From Lantana camara (lineage: Eukaryota > Streptophyta > Magnoliopsida > Lamiales > Verbenaceae): 64,000 nucleotides of DNA. Location: positions 21,349,001 to 21,413,000 of the forward strand of contig CM074856.1 of assembly GCA_037501455.1 (NCBI GenBank), written 5' to 3'. Shown one piece after another: positions 49,514 to 61,634 of the stretch; position 1 is the stretch's first letter, and each line of letters starts with the position of its first letter. Below the pieces are notes generated by a model, which saw nothing but the letters and a program-made list of their open reading frames with translations, was not told the origin of the DNA and searched no databases. The position numbers were made by a program, and so were the translations under genes.

Positions 49514-49521
49514 CTTTTGAA

Positions 49522-52500
49522 TAAAGGAAAATAAAGAGCCTTTTAAGGCCAAGGACTTGGATAAAGAGCTATTATTCTTCTCTGTCCTTCCAAGAGAATC
49601 CGACACTAGAGAGAGATGGTCAGGCTTTAGCTAGCTTTACCTTAGGGCCTTACTAATTTGCAGGAAACAAGGTAACCCACCCCTCAACTACTTGGGGCGG
49701 TTTCATTATGTTGTATGTTTCCATTGCAGGTTTAGAGATCTTGATGGCTCGAGGTGCATTGAATCAGGTAGTAATGATGCTCAACTAGGGGCGAGGACAA
49801 CTAGGGGCGAGGACCATCTGCAGGTCATATAATATTTAGAATTATAATACCTAAAATTAATTACACCAAGAAAAATCTCAGGTCAATTTAGTCTATGTCC
49901 TTAGGAACGAACTAATCAAATATATTTCATTAAGAAAATATTACAAATTGAGAAAGAATACCTGACTTGGATTCAAAGGCTACATGGGGAAGAATCTATT
50001 TATAGTGTTAGATCATTTGCAAATTTTTTGAATTTCCTACATGCGAGAAAAAAAAAAAAATTTGTCCTAATCTATTAGACTTCCAATGTGGAAGGTTAAA
50101 TTGTCTCAAAAAGACAACAGCTCGATGGGTTTGTGTAGCCTTGGATACAGGAGTACATGGAGGTGGCGCAATTCTTGTCTCTTGCTCACACAATTGGTAC
50201 ATTTCTGTTTTGGGTGGATCCAATACATGTGTAGATAAGACTAATATTTGCAGGAAACAGGAGAGTAATAGCCGAAAGGAGGAATTCATTCTACATGGGT
50301 TTGATCCTTTCATTTTTAAACTTATTATGGGGCTTTACAATTTGTAACTTTCTTAAATTTGCACTTGGTGCACAATTGTGACAATTGGTTTCGAGATTCG
50401 ATTGGGTGGCAAGCTATTGATGGAACAATGCAGCATGGGATTGGAGCACAGAACAAGAAGTCAGGAGTCCTGGCCAGATATTTACTCGGTAATTAACGGT
50501 CTGCAACTTGTACACCTTGTCCGACCCTGTTCGAAAACCAAATACTGCCTTCAAAAGCTTGCTTTTCCTGAATATGGACGATCATAATTGCAAGCTCAAC
50601 TATCCTGAGGATGCCGTCGCAGCGCTGATCATTCGTTGCAAGGCTGGTTACGACTCATTCCTGCCTTTAATCCGGATGTCTTAGCGCCTGTTGCTTAGGC
50701 CAACGATTGATCATCTAAAGTTGACATGTAATAGGGATGTTATGGATGATTATGGCTCCCTGATTGTCTTGTATGTTTATTCTTTTGTTGGGCATCATTT
50801 CTGCACATTTTCATTAAGTGACAGGTGGCTATGGTTTTCGTATTCATATATGGGAGTTTTTCAATAATAATCCCACAATCTCGTTGACTAGTGTTGCATG
50901 CAATCACGTGTTTTCATCACATTTGGGCAGGCTTATAACGAACGTGCTTTTTTGTTACCATAATAGAATTACACAGACCTCCCCTGGGGGTTACTTTTAT
51001 TACAGAGATCCCTAGGGTTACTTTTACTATCAGGAATTAGGATTGGGAATTGTAGTGGGTTGGGCTTACACTGGATTGGTTTATATTTTTGGGTTGGGCT
51101 GACGAGGTGGGCTTTGTTTTTTAATCTTGTTTTGATGGATCATTTACTGTACAGCGCTTTGGGTTTAAGCCTGGTCACATTTTTTGCCCAATGGGTCTGA
51201 GCTATTGGTGTAGAAATTGGAAATCTTGGCCCAGGTTTTGAGAGTGGGCTTAATTGCTTCTTTTTTGGGCGTAGGCTGAGCTTGAGCATATTTGAGCTGC
51301 GGAAAATGGGTCCAATATGCATCTTCAATTCTGGGAGTTTTTGGGGTGTGCAATGTTGGGGCTTATTTTAAGGTATAATGCTAATGTGATTGGGCTGAAA
51401 TATGTTCGACCTAATTTAAACTTCACTTGTATCTTCCTTTACATGCATGATGTATCTTATTAGTTTGGCTCCATATTAATTTAAAGAAAATTTTATGTCC
51501 AAACCCAGTGCTTGGTTTCTTTAAAAAAAGAGAAATGAATAATCTTGAAAATTTATAGATAGGATGAAAGTATAGAGAGTAGCGACAAAATTTAAAGAAA
51601 TAACTAGATATAGTAAATTACAAAAATGAAATTAGATATCTTGAAACAGATAATTAAAATTTTAAGAAAGCAAAGACATGGATGGAGAACAATTTTGAAT
51701 CCTAAATTACAAGTTAGACTTGTTAGTTATTTTAGGGATGCTTCGTGTGTGTGTGTGTATATATATATATAAAAGGAAGCCCCCACCCCAAAAAAAAGGG
51801 GTGATTTGTTGCATCTCGGAAATAATAATGTTTAAGCATGATCATACATGTCAACAGGAGTTGATCAAGTAGTTAAAGGATTAGTTCTCGAATGTAATGA
51901 ACAAAGTTCGAATCTTTTGGGGCCTTTGGCGCCATTACAAACTAGTTGAATTTCCTTAAACATATATCATAGGGTGGGACAGGTCCTCTTTCTCATGGCA
52001 CGTCTGCTTTATAACATTTGAGTTTTCCCCTTCAAAGATTACATAATCCCAGCCGCATGACTGATAATGCAGCTAAAGCTTCAACTGTGGTCGCGTTTGA
52101 AGAGTAAAATTTTCGATCGGTCTCCCACCCAATACAATGTCCACCTAAATATCTAGATTTTCTATATTTGGGCATATATACACTTGGATCTCCCTTAATT
52201 TTAGAATTTTTTTTTTTCTAAGTGAGGCCAAGTAATGAAGTATTTGCATTTAATTCCGTTTGGTACACACTACTAACGGAATCGGGTTGAGGCGAGTTAA
52301 TCTCGGCTCTGTCGTTAATATCTATCATTGCCCATCCCGCGGATATATTGCTGACTCATGGCACCTCATTAGACGAAAGGTTTGTACGGTGCATTTTGGT
52401 ACTGGTTTAACTTCAATGTGCTTGCCAGATTTTAGGACATGGTATGCTTGATGTTGTCATTGTATGTGCTCATGTCGTAAGGCATATAATTTTGGTTTCA

Positions 52501-53499
52501 TTCATAGTTTCATACATAAGAAATGATATTTTTTCAAGGGATAACATCCCATTTGTGCCAAATTGGTTGTTTTCCAGAGTTCTCTGGCTTTGTGAATGTC
52601 ATTGAATGGGAAATCTTTATCATTGTGAATCTTACCCCTAATTGTCCTGTCTTTTGATATGTGTTTAACAATTTTATAAAATGGGTCTCTCTTTCGAAGA
52701 ATATATCCATAGTTAAAGGCTTCAAACAGCTACCTTTGAAAGCTCACTAGTGATTCAGAGACGTTGCCCCCTGTTTCTGTTCAAATACTCATGTGAGAAA
52801 AATGTCCTCTGTTTGTATACTGATTTACACTTACAAAATGTGAGAAAATTATATTAAAACATTTTTTAAAGACAAAAGTGGTATTATATTTATGAATATG
52901 TGGTAATGTAGGAATTCACAAATTTTGAGGCAAATTCACAGCCACTGAAGTGAACTAGGGCTGGATGGATTTAGTGCAAGTTTGGGCTTTTTTATTGGAG
53001 GTTAAAATAAAGCAATTTTGAGAAGAGTGGTTCTGCTTCAAAATATGTATACAATTTTAGTGGATCAAAATGAATTAGTGCTTGTTCCAAAAAAAAAAAA
53101 AAAAAAAAATGAATTAGTGCTTTGTCTTTTGGACTTATTTTATGATTGATTTTATATATTTGTTCCAAGAATGTTAAGGTCTGTAGCTTGTGTGGAAATG
53201 CTCTAGATAATGATGAGCGACTGACATGTTAGTGGTGACCTGATAAAATGTGTGTCAAAAAGAAAAGGTAAGTATAGGTTTGAACTATCTTTCAACAAAA
53301 TGTAATGTTAAAAAGGGTCAGTCAACAAAATGTCACCTACTTGTGTTTTGATTTCTCTTTACATGTGCAGATTGTTTATTAACTCATCATGGACGAAAAC
53401 AGCAGATTACGATTTATGTATGTGTAATTTCTAAAACTCAAGGAGGTCAAAAGTTAAATATGCCTAACTACATTGTGTTTCTATATAATTTACTTCTCA

Positions 53500-53535
<36 letters not shown>

Positions 53536-53948
53536 AGCCTATATTTTATTTAAGCTCATATAATTTTATATTGTATGTTAGCTTAATTTATGGAGCTTCA
53601 TTCTTTATATGAATAGATATTTATATTATTTTATTACACTAATTCGTAGTTTTTCATAAAATTGAAAAAGTAAAACTAGGTTTTCTTATTCGCGACAAAA
53701 ACGTGATTTTACTTGTTATCATTAATATAAAAAAAGTTTGAACTAATTCATACAACCAGATTGAACTGAAATAGCTATACCTTCATAATGTGTAGACATG
53801 ATCTCCGAAAAGTGGCATAGAAAATACAAACAACGAAGTCTAACTTCAACGTCCAATTTCGGATGAATTAAAGCAAACACAATTCACAAAATGTCCATAC
53901 AAACTTAAAGTCTAAAGCATTACATATATAGCATTTTAAGTAACTCAG
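49522..53948. other. Intergenic DNA between hAT and PME
   Basis: No gene is recognised. 49560-51020 has a gene-like base composition and short open stretches, but no known domain and no consistent splice frame. 51855-51960 contains tRNA-like A-box (TAGTTAAAGGA) and B-box (AGTTCGAATCT) words about 45 bases apart, a possible SINE. Simple repeats: (GT)n/(AT)n at 51747-51771, A-run 53090-53109, (AT)n 53504-53530. The last 50-100 bases are the probable PME 3' UTR. Confidence 0.5.
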
Positions 53949-56325
53949 CTACTGAACCATGAATCCACCGGAATATGGTATGCCCATACGAGGGAGCCAT
54001 TCACTACCCGTAATAAATTCATCAACCGTGAACATCTGCACCTCCTCTTTCCGGCTCGCACTTTTGTACCCCTCCCAATTAACTCGGTTAGTGGTAGATG
54101 CACCTGGCCCTCGATTATTGTATTCCACGTACGTTACCGTAGACGTGGTTCTGTTCTCCCATCCTAGCCATCCTTCTGGTCGGATGATACTATCCAGATA
54201 GGACTCCATTACGACAACCGTGGAGTAATTTGACCACGGTCTACCTAGGTAAGCCTCGAATGAAGCTTTTTGTAGCTCCATTCCAGGCGCCACCGTCAAA
54301 GTACAATTTTGTATGACAAATCCTGAATGAGTTTCTATGCTGCCTTGTTTGTGTTGGGCCGTGAAGGTGCTGGTCCTTGGTAGACGCGAAAATAAGTAGC
54401 ATGACTGGAAAATAGCTGTAGCCGCGCCAAATACAAAGTCCACTGTCCCGTAAACACTACACTCTTTATAAAATTGCACGTAATCTTTGGCATAAAGGGT
54501 ATCCTGATAGCCTAAGAAAGTGCATCTGTAGAAAGCAGACATGTTGGACAAGCTAGCCATAGCCACGGCTTGAGAACCGTCTCCGGCCGAGTTCTCAAAC
54601 GTGAGGAACTTGGCCGTAAATCCATCTCCGAGGACAACTGTGCAAATTCAGCATCCCAAAATTCTCAGAAGAAGAAGACAAAGGAAAAAAAATTCTCAGA
54701 GTATTATCCAGAATTTCTGTAAGTTACCATCTACACATGGAGTGGGATATAATTATATAAAAAGCTTTAGCAAAGACAGCATTCTTCACTTAAAAAATGT
54801 AATATAAGATATTAATCTCATAGTACGTACAAAATAAACTGGACAAAAGTGCATTCTCTAAGCTGTCCCTCGCTGCTATTTTGGTGTTTGTGATTTGTGG
54901 TTGGTTCAACTCGATTAGGTAGGATGATTGGTTACCGGTTTCTTAAACTATTTTGGTGCGTCTAAACAAATATTGGCGATTCTAGAATAATTAAACAACT
55001 TCTTATAGTTTGCTGCAAAAGCATTCTATTCCATTCATTGATATCCTTGATTCTGCCTGCCCTGCTTGGTTTACGTTACTCTATTTGCACTAATTTCTGA
55101 GATGTTATTCATTGTGAAACAAAAAGAAAGCATTGTTTCCGGGTACCAATTCGGAGCAAGGCAATGGTATACATTAAGGATAGTTATTTAATTTCAAATT
55201 TTAATGACTTAATTACCCATCTCAAACCGAACATTGACGAATTGAGTCAAATGGTTTGGAATTTAATCTTGGCGAATGGACTAGAGGCTCAAAATGCTAA
55301 CTCAAGTTAAAAACCTAAACTCAAATTAGTGTTAAAAAGCTACACTGAAGTTAATTTCACTTAATAAGCCCTAATGAAATTAGGGGGTGTTTGATAGGAG
55401 ACATGAAAATTTTGGGTGGCCTTTTAAGTGATATTAAGTGAAGAATGACTTTATTAATCCACTGTTCGATATGTGATTTTGCCCCTATTAATGCAATTTA
55501 ATCATTGTCGGCCATCTTCTGCTTGATACAAAAGATCATTAGTTAAGTAAAAATCGATCAATTACTAAGTTACCCCCGGTGAGGACTTTCCCTTTCAACC
55601 AGCTGCAGTACATTTTTAGTCGGTATTGGGAAGGGCAAGATGGAGATATAAAAGTTAATAAATGTTAATCACAAGCCCACCCAAGAGATTCAAAAAGAGA
55701 GCTAAGTGGTGAACAAATAGGTGAATACCGTGGGCCAGGCAACCCGACTTATAAAGGATGGAAAAGAAAACAAAAATTATCATTATGTAAAATGTATTTC
55801 ACTATCCCTACAATTTAGCAACAAAGAAAAAGTACCACGTATCACATAAAAAAAGTATATCATTTTAGTAACAAAACAAACTCTTTTGCAATTAAACGCA
55901 CAGAAGAAGTAAATTTTATGTTTGTCGCTGCTAAATTATAATTTATAGCTACCTTACTTACGAAAGGTGGCCGACTCAAGCGTGCTGAAATCAGGAGCGC
56001 GCTGGTTCCATGAAATCCTCGTCGTGAGTTCTCCATCACCGATGAGAGCAATGTTCGTCTTGTTCTCCCACACCACTACACGCTCGAGATATAACCCAGC
56101 CTCCACGTGAATATAATACCTCGTTGAACTGTTAAACGGGGCTGCAGCTATGGCTTCCGTGATAGTGTTGTACGCCCCGATTCTGTTCTTCGATACGGTG
56201 GCATTGAAGAATACTTGTTGAACGTGTCTGTGCTTGGAATTCTTTTCCTTCATTTGCATGTAAATGGAGATTCCAGCCATAGCTACAAAAAGACCAATAA
56301 AACCCGCAAGGAAAGCTTTTGCCAT
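53949..56325 (-). CDS. Pectin methylesterase (pectinesterase) without pro-domain; exons 56325-55962 and 54637-53949
   Basis: Two exons joined through GT-AG, phase 1, give 350 residues. It demethylesterifies cell-wall homogalacturonan. Residues 5-22 form a hydrophobic signal anchor (FLAGFIGLFVAMAGIS). There is no PMEI pro-domain, so it belongs to the short PME type. PME signatures appear in order: YYIHVEAGLYLERV (GxYxE), DGSQAVAMA, GYQDTLYAKD (Gln/Asp), GTVDFVFGAA (catalytic Asp), and YLGRPWSNYS (Arg, Trp). All expected catalytic residues are present. The C terminus reads SGGFMVQ. A TATA-like GTTTATAAAC lies near 56413-56420. The pseudogene array to the left is closely related but keeps a 115-bp intron, against 1324 bp here. 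Tissue of action cannot be read from the sequence. Confidence 0.92.
54638..55961 (-). other. Intron of the PME gene
   Basis: Donor GTAAGTAAGG, acceptor TTTGCACAG. It is ten times longer than the intron of the array copies. 55388-55600 contains a GGGGGTGTTTGATAGG word that often starts small DNA transposons, but no matching end was found. Confidence 0.85.
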
Positions 56326-56412
56326 GGTGAATACAAGTGATCAAGAATTGGAAGCACAGCGGTGTGACTGTAGTTCTGATTTTGCAGTTTGCTCAATTAG
56401 AGGTGGACTTCA

Positions 56413-56420
56413 GTTTATAA
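56413..56420 (-). promoter_or_regulatory. Possible TATA box of the PME gene
   Basis: TTTATAAA about 90 bases upstream of the ATG on the minus strand. Confidence 0.45.
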
Positions 56421-56449
56421 ACTTGAAGAAAGAAATTGCCATGTGAAAG

Positions 56450-57437
56450 AGTCCATTAAGTGTGTTGAAGTATCAAAATCGGTATATCCCCAAATGGAGG
56501 CGTACTTGGATTGGACGAGTAGATGAAAAAGGAAGCTATTGAGGTTTATAATTATATGTCACACTGTGTTGTATAATAATTTTTGGTTTGTATATTGTTT
56601 GAATTTATGCACTCTTTGTGTTATTATTATTATTTTTTTTTTGGATTTGTATATAGATAGTAATATTTGGTGACACCAACTCGCAAATGCATGAGACATT
56701 TAGGGAAAACACAATATTTTATCTTGATTTGGCTGACAATGTTTTGTTCAATTCCACACTCAGTTTTATCTTTTTTACTTTTTTGTGATTTGGTTGGTAG
56801 TTTCATGTGCTCGTTCAATTCATGGATGCTAACATTTTACAGTCACAACTTGATTACATTTCTCCGACAGCAACTATATATTAGTGATTTAATTTGTTTG
56901 TAGTTTCATGTGTATGTACATTGTATGAAATATGAAGTATATATGCACTCTTGTGTATTATATTCGTTTGCGCATGTTGGTTGTTCTGACTATAACATGT
57001 TAGCATCCATGACACATGAAACTACCAAATATTCTCGAAAAAGTGTAAGGGTGGTGAAGTTGAGTGTGGAAGTAAAGAAAAAATTATCAGCAGAATAAAG
57101 ATAAAATTAAAATATCTTGTTTTCCCTTGATGTCTCTCATGCATTTGTGAGTGGGTGTTACTAAATAAAATCATGCATATACGAATTTGGTATTAAAATG
57201 AGATTGAAATGTAGATTAATTTCACATTCTTTACGTCATGCCAAAATGTTCTAGGAGTACTATTAATTGACACATATAAATTTGAGCATGTGTGATTTTT
57301 ATTTTATAAGTACAAACCACACCACAACACTAAGGTTTTGGATAATTACAAAAACGTCTATTTGGTTTCGTTTTCCAGAACCCTTGTGAAATTTGTTCGT
57401 TGTTTGTAAAAATGTCATTGTGTTAAGAGGTTTGTTA
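56450..57437. other. Intergenic DNA right of the PME gene
   Basis: AT-rich. It probably includes distal PME promoter. No gene or transposon end was recognised. Confidence 0.5.
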
Positions 57438-57670
57438 CGTCGGGCTATAATCGGACACTTCCATCGTGCTATGAGCGGACAATTCCGAAGAAATGGTAAG
57501 ATATGGGTAAGAGTATACTCGCGGATATCCCTATTACCGGAAAACCTACAGAAGTCAGAATGGGAAGAGGAAAAGGAAATCCTACGGGTTGGATTGCTCG
57601 TGTGTCCACGGGACAAATCCTATTTGAAATGGATGATGTGAGTTTGTCAAATGCTCGAGAAGCCACTACA
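57438..57670 (+). pseudogene. rpl16: Nuclear copy of part of mitochondrial rpl16
   Basis: The plus strand reads RRAIIGHFHRAMSGQFRRNG, then KIWVRV. After a 2-base insertion (57516-57520 TACTC for TTC) it reads ADIPITGKPTEVRMGRGKGN, then PTGWIARVSTGQILFEMD and SLSNAREATT. This is the C-terminal half of plant mitochondrial ribosomal protein L16. The true C terminus is missing. The frameshift and both truncations make it a transferred fragment (NUMT), not a gene. Confidence 0.85.
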
Positions 57671-58511
57671 TATTTTAAAATTTTCAAAATGCCCTTCTCT
57701 GTGCGAAAATGTATCTTTTATTTTCATTTTAATTCCCTACTGACTTATTCAGTAGATCACATGAAGGACTCGCTTTCATGTATTTTACATTTTAGAATTT
57801 TAGGGACTATTTTGTCAAGTATTTTTAATGAGGCCAATTTTTCGTATAAATCAATCTTAATTGCATGGAATAAAAAAAGAGAACTTAAATTAATTTGCAA
57901 ATAGGTTTTTTATCATTTCTTTTCTTAAGCATGCCTAATATCCAGAAACAACTTAACAAACCCATGATATTCAATCCGGTTGATGACTTGAAAATTAAAT
58001 GAGAGAGACATATTAAGGTGCAGTTATAATAAATTTTATATTTTATTAGTATATTACACACTCAATATCGATATACTCTTTTCAGAGTAGCCCTTATAGG
58101 TCATGCATGTGTTTATTATATTCCGTCAATTTTTTTTACTAACATGTTGGTTTGAGACATATATTCTTGAATCATGATAAGTTTCTTTTACGTGATGAAT
58201 CCATTAGCGTGGGGACCAAATGCATGTGCAATAGGATACGGATAATATCTCATATAAATGGACATAAATGTAATTGAACTTTTATTATCCTCCGACCACC
58301 TTAAGTTTTTAGTTTCTTTTTACTTCTTTGTTGCCCAATCTGTCAGTTTTTCGTTTTTTTGAGAGCCCAATCGGTCAGTTAGTAAAAGCACTTTAAATAG
58401 TTTCGCCATGCATAACGATTATGATGAAATTATGAAAAGAAAAAGTTTGAAACATGGCTTATAATTAATAACTCCCTCCTAATTTAAAATAATTTAGTTT
58501 ATCCGTCATGT
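57671..58511. other. Intergenic DNA
   Basis: AT-rich, no gene seen. It ends at the left arm of a long-TIR element. Confidence 0.5.
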
Positions 58512-59076
58512 AAAAAAAAAAAATCTATACTAACTCCCTAATTCAAATTTATAATTTGATTTCACTCCTCACTCACCTAAATTGACTGTAATACTCTTAC
58601 TAATTTCTTTTTGCTTTTCATATTTCAATTTATACCTGAGTACTTTAATTTTTACGAATAATACTCTATTTTTAAATCTAAATACTTTAATGGTTATGAA
58701 CAATTCTTCGATCATAAATTTAGTTACTTTAACTTTTATGAATAATACTTTAATTTATACATAAGTACTTTAACTTTTACAAACAACACTCTATTTTTTT
58801 TTTTCTTTATTTTTTTTTTCCTCATACTTCAATTTTAAACCTGAGTACTTTAAAATTTTGCAAATAATACTCTATTTTTAAATCTCTATACCCTGTTTTA
58901 TAATTTGGATACTCTGTTTCATAATTCGAAAAATTTATAATAGTTTATTTTATAATTTAAATACTCTCTTTTATAATTTCAATACTCTGTTTTATAATTT
59001 GGATACTTTATAGTTTCTAATTAATATTTCAAAATATAAATCAACAATTAATCTTTACCCCATCATCCACCTACAC

Positions 59077-59109
<33 letters not shown>

Positions 59110-59346
59110 TATTATAAAATTTATATATGAAGTATGAAAATTATATTTTGAAGTATTAATATACAAAATAAAAGTATAAAATTGCTTACATGAGGTATTA
59201 TGTTAATAAAATGGTTTGTGTTGCAGGAAAAAGTGATATGTTATGTCATTTCATGTTTCTTTAAGGATATTTTGGTAATTTTATCAAAAATTGGGAGTAA
59301 AATCAAATTATAAATTTGAATTGGGGAGTTAGTATTGATATTTTTT
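58512..59346. mobile_element. TIR element of about 835 bp without coding capacity
   Basis: Arms 58512-58568 and 59294-59346 are inverted repeats (TACTAACTCCCTAATTCAAA, then TTTATAATTTGATTTCACTCC on the left). The centre is AT-rich with repeated TACTTTAATTTTTACGAATA and ATACTCTATTTTTA words (58610-58990). No target duplication could be fixed, and the true ends may lie slightly outside. Confidence 0.6.
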
Positions 59347-60765
59347 CCATGGGGGAATGATGTCAAATTTGTCTTGTACCTTGGGAAGTTTTGCCACGTT
59401 CCCCCTTCGAAATATTTGCAATTAAAATTGTTAAAGACTTTTGGTAATATGATAGGTATCAGAATTTAGGAGTATATATATATATACTTATCAAATTGAG
59501 CAAGCTTAGTACCCAAAAAACATACACATTTTCTTGGATTAAAATCTTTTTTTTTTTTTTTTCCCCTTTTTCATCTTTCATTTCACTGTATCGATCACAC
59601 TGATATGTAAATTGGATGAAACATCTGTTTCCAAGATAAAAAGTTTGTCACTTTATGTTCGTTCAATTTTCACATAAAGATAATCCATATAATGAAACAG
59701 GAGATTAAAGAGGGAACTCGGATTTTGGTTTTGTCCTTCCATATATATCTCATACGCAAACACACAATTATTGAAAAAGACATATTTTTCTTATTTGAAC
59801 TTCTTGGCCGTACAACTACCATTGCATGGAACCTTTTCATAATTTTCTCGCAGATTCACACGTTGTTGCATGGATTAGGTATTATGTTACGTAGTTTCAT
59901 GATAAAATTTAACAACCATTGTTAATTTACGGACCATATCTTCTGCTCCAATTTATGCTTCATTTTCTACTCCACACATCAAATGTATGACATGTGTCCA
60001 ATTGTGAGATTTTATTGAAATGTATAGCTAATGCGGGTCCCGTAAAAAACTATCGGTGTGTTCATATAGTTAGTCGTAAAGGGGGAAAAAAAACAAACAA
60101 ATTCATTTATTCCTGTTATCTTCTTTCCTCCAAAAAATCTCACAATTTGGGTTTCTTATCCAAAAATTCCTTCAAATTCTCACACACAACAATTCGTTAT
60201 TCATTAAAAAAAAAAAAAAAAAAGCATGTCAGGATATGTTTAACATCGTTTTTCTGACATCGTTCATAAATACCAAAAACCATAAAAAAAGAAATTGATC
60301 CTCATCTATTCAAGAAATCAAAATAAAAAAAGAACACAATTTTCAAAAAATCCTCATCTATTCAAGAAATCATAAAAAAAAGGATCGAAATTATTTAAAA
60401 ACAAAATCTAAAAAAACATCTTATATGTCTTTAAGAAATCAAAAATACATAAACTAATATCCATGCCACATACGAGTTAGAATTAAACTTGGAAACTAAT
60501 TGTCAATTCAGTAGATACAAGGAAAATAATTATTAGTTCAATATAAACCTTGAAAAATGAGATCAAATTAAAGTTGGAAACTAATTATCAATTCAGTAGA
60601 TACTAGAAAAACAATCATGAGTTCAATATAAACCCAGACATAAGAGGACAAAAACAACAAGAGACTTCAGAAATCTTCATTGGCAAACGACGCAAAAATA
60701 TCTTAATACTTCAGAATTGTCAACTTCCATCTTCTTTGGCACAACGGTCAGTTTTCTTCAATCTC
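59347..60765. other. Intergenic DNA with two local direct repeats
   Basis: No gene was seen. CCTCATCTATTCAAGAAATC occurs twice (near 60299 and 60350). A segment of about 80 bp with GGAAACTAATTGTCAATTCA, GTAGATAC and GTTCAATATAAACC occurs at about 60490-60550 and 60575-60640. Confidence 0.5.
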
Positions 60766-60783
60766 AACTTATATTAAGTAGTT

Positions 60784-61561
60784 AAGATGATCTGGTATTA
60801 CTTATTACACAAAATGCTAAGGAGAAGCAATAGGAACAAGGCTGAGGCTAGGAATAACTATGAAGGGACGATGGGCACACATAATATAGACACTCTTGGT
60901 GAGCGCCCTCTTTACATTGATTATGTTCATGCTAATATTACTATGCTTTCTATGGCCATTTTTGTGTTTTTGAATGGGTATGATAACATCTTGGCTCTAG
61001 GCTGTGAGAGAGGTACCGTGTTTTTTATGATACAGGTCAACGGTTACTACTAGTCTAATAGTCAGGTGAATAAAAGGGCTACGCGTGCAAGCCGTGGCCA
61101 TTGTCATGGGCAAGTCTGGAACTATGTAATTGATGATTTCTTTGTACATGATGTCCGACAACAACCTAAGTTCATGCAGAGCCCTGTGGACGCGAGTGAT
61201 ATTGATGCGAGTCCTTGCTGCCTAATGGACGTCACATTGAGGAACATTTTCGCCCGGAAGTCTGAGCGCCTCTATAAGAGGCCAGCGAGTTCTCCAAAGT
61301 TTCCATTTCGTATGAGGGGCGTTGCCGCTGTCTCTAACATGGAACATACGATGTCCTACAATCAATTTTCTCTGAAGAATTTTAGTGGTGCTAGTTTGAT
61401 TTGCTTTATGTATTTCCGTGGGCACCACAACATGCATAGTCTGGCTGATCCTTGGATTATGCATCTTTGTACTCCTTCTGACTTTGGTTTTTTATATATG
61501 AGGTGGATGCCTCGGTAAAAACTCCACGGCTCCTTGCCGAATTTAAAAAAAAAAAAAAAAA
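60784..61561 (+). mobile_element. Retroposed sequence with poly(A) tail and 18-bp TSD
   Basis: 778 bp ending in about 20 A residues, flanked by AACTTATATTAAGTAGTT at 60766-60783 and 61562-61579 (the first A's are ambiguous with the tail). This is the signature of LINE-mediated insertion. The insert has two plus-strand open stretches (60787-61053 and 61066-61518, the latter ending MRWMPR*), but neither resembles a LINE enzyme or a protein I recognise. It is a processed pseudogene or orphan retroposon of unknown source. Confidence 0.78.
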
Positions 61562-61634
61562 AACTTATATTAAGTAGTTTTTTGAATTAATTCAGATTTT
61601 CAATTGCAATTTGTCATTAATTAGGAAAAGAAAG

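Noticed and set aside
50008..51015. Several short open stretches left of the PME gene
   Set aside because: No recognisable domain, no linked splice sites, both strands equally open. Probably chance or old decayed sequence.
51855..51960. tRNA gene or SINE
   Set aside because: A- and B-box-like words are present, but no cloverleaf could be drawn and no poly(A) or target duplication was found.
57438..57670. Functional nuclear transfer of rpl16
   Set aside because: A 2-base insertion breaks the frame, and both ends of the protein are missing.
61066..61518. 150-codon open stretch as a gene
   Set aside because: It lies within a retroposed poly(A)-tailed insert, resembles nothing I know, and has no promoter evidence.
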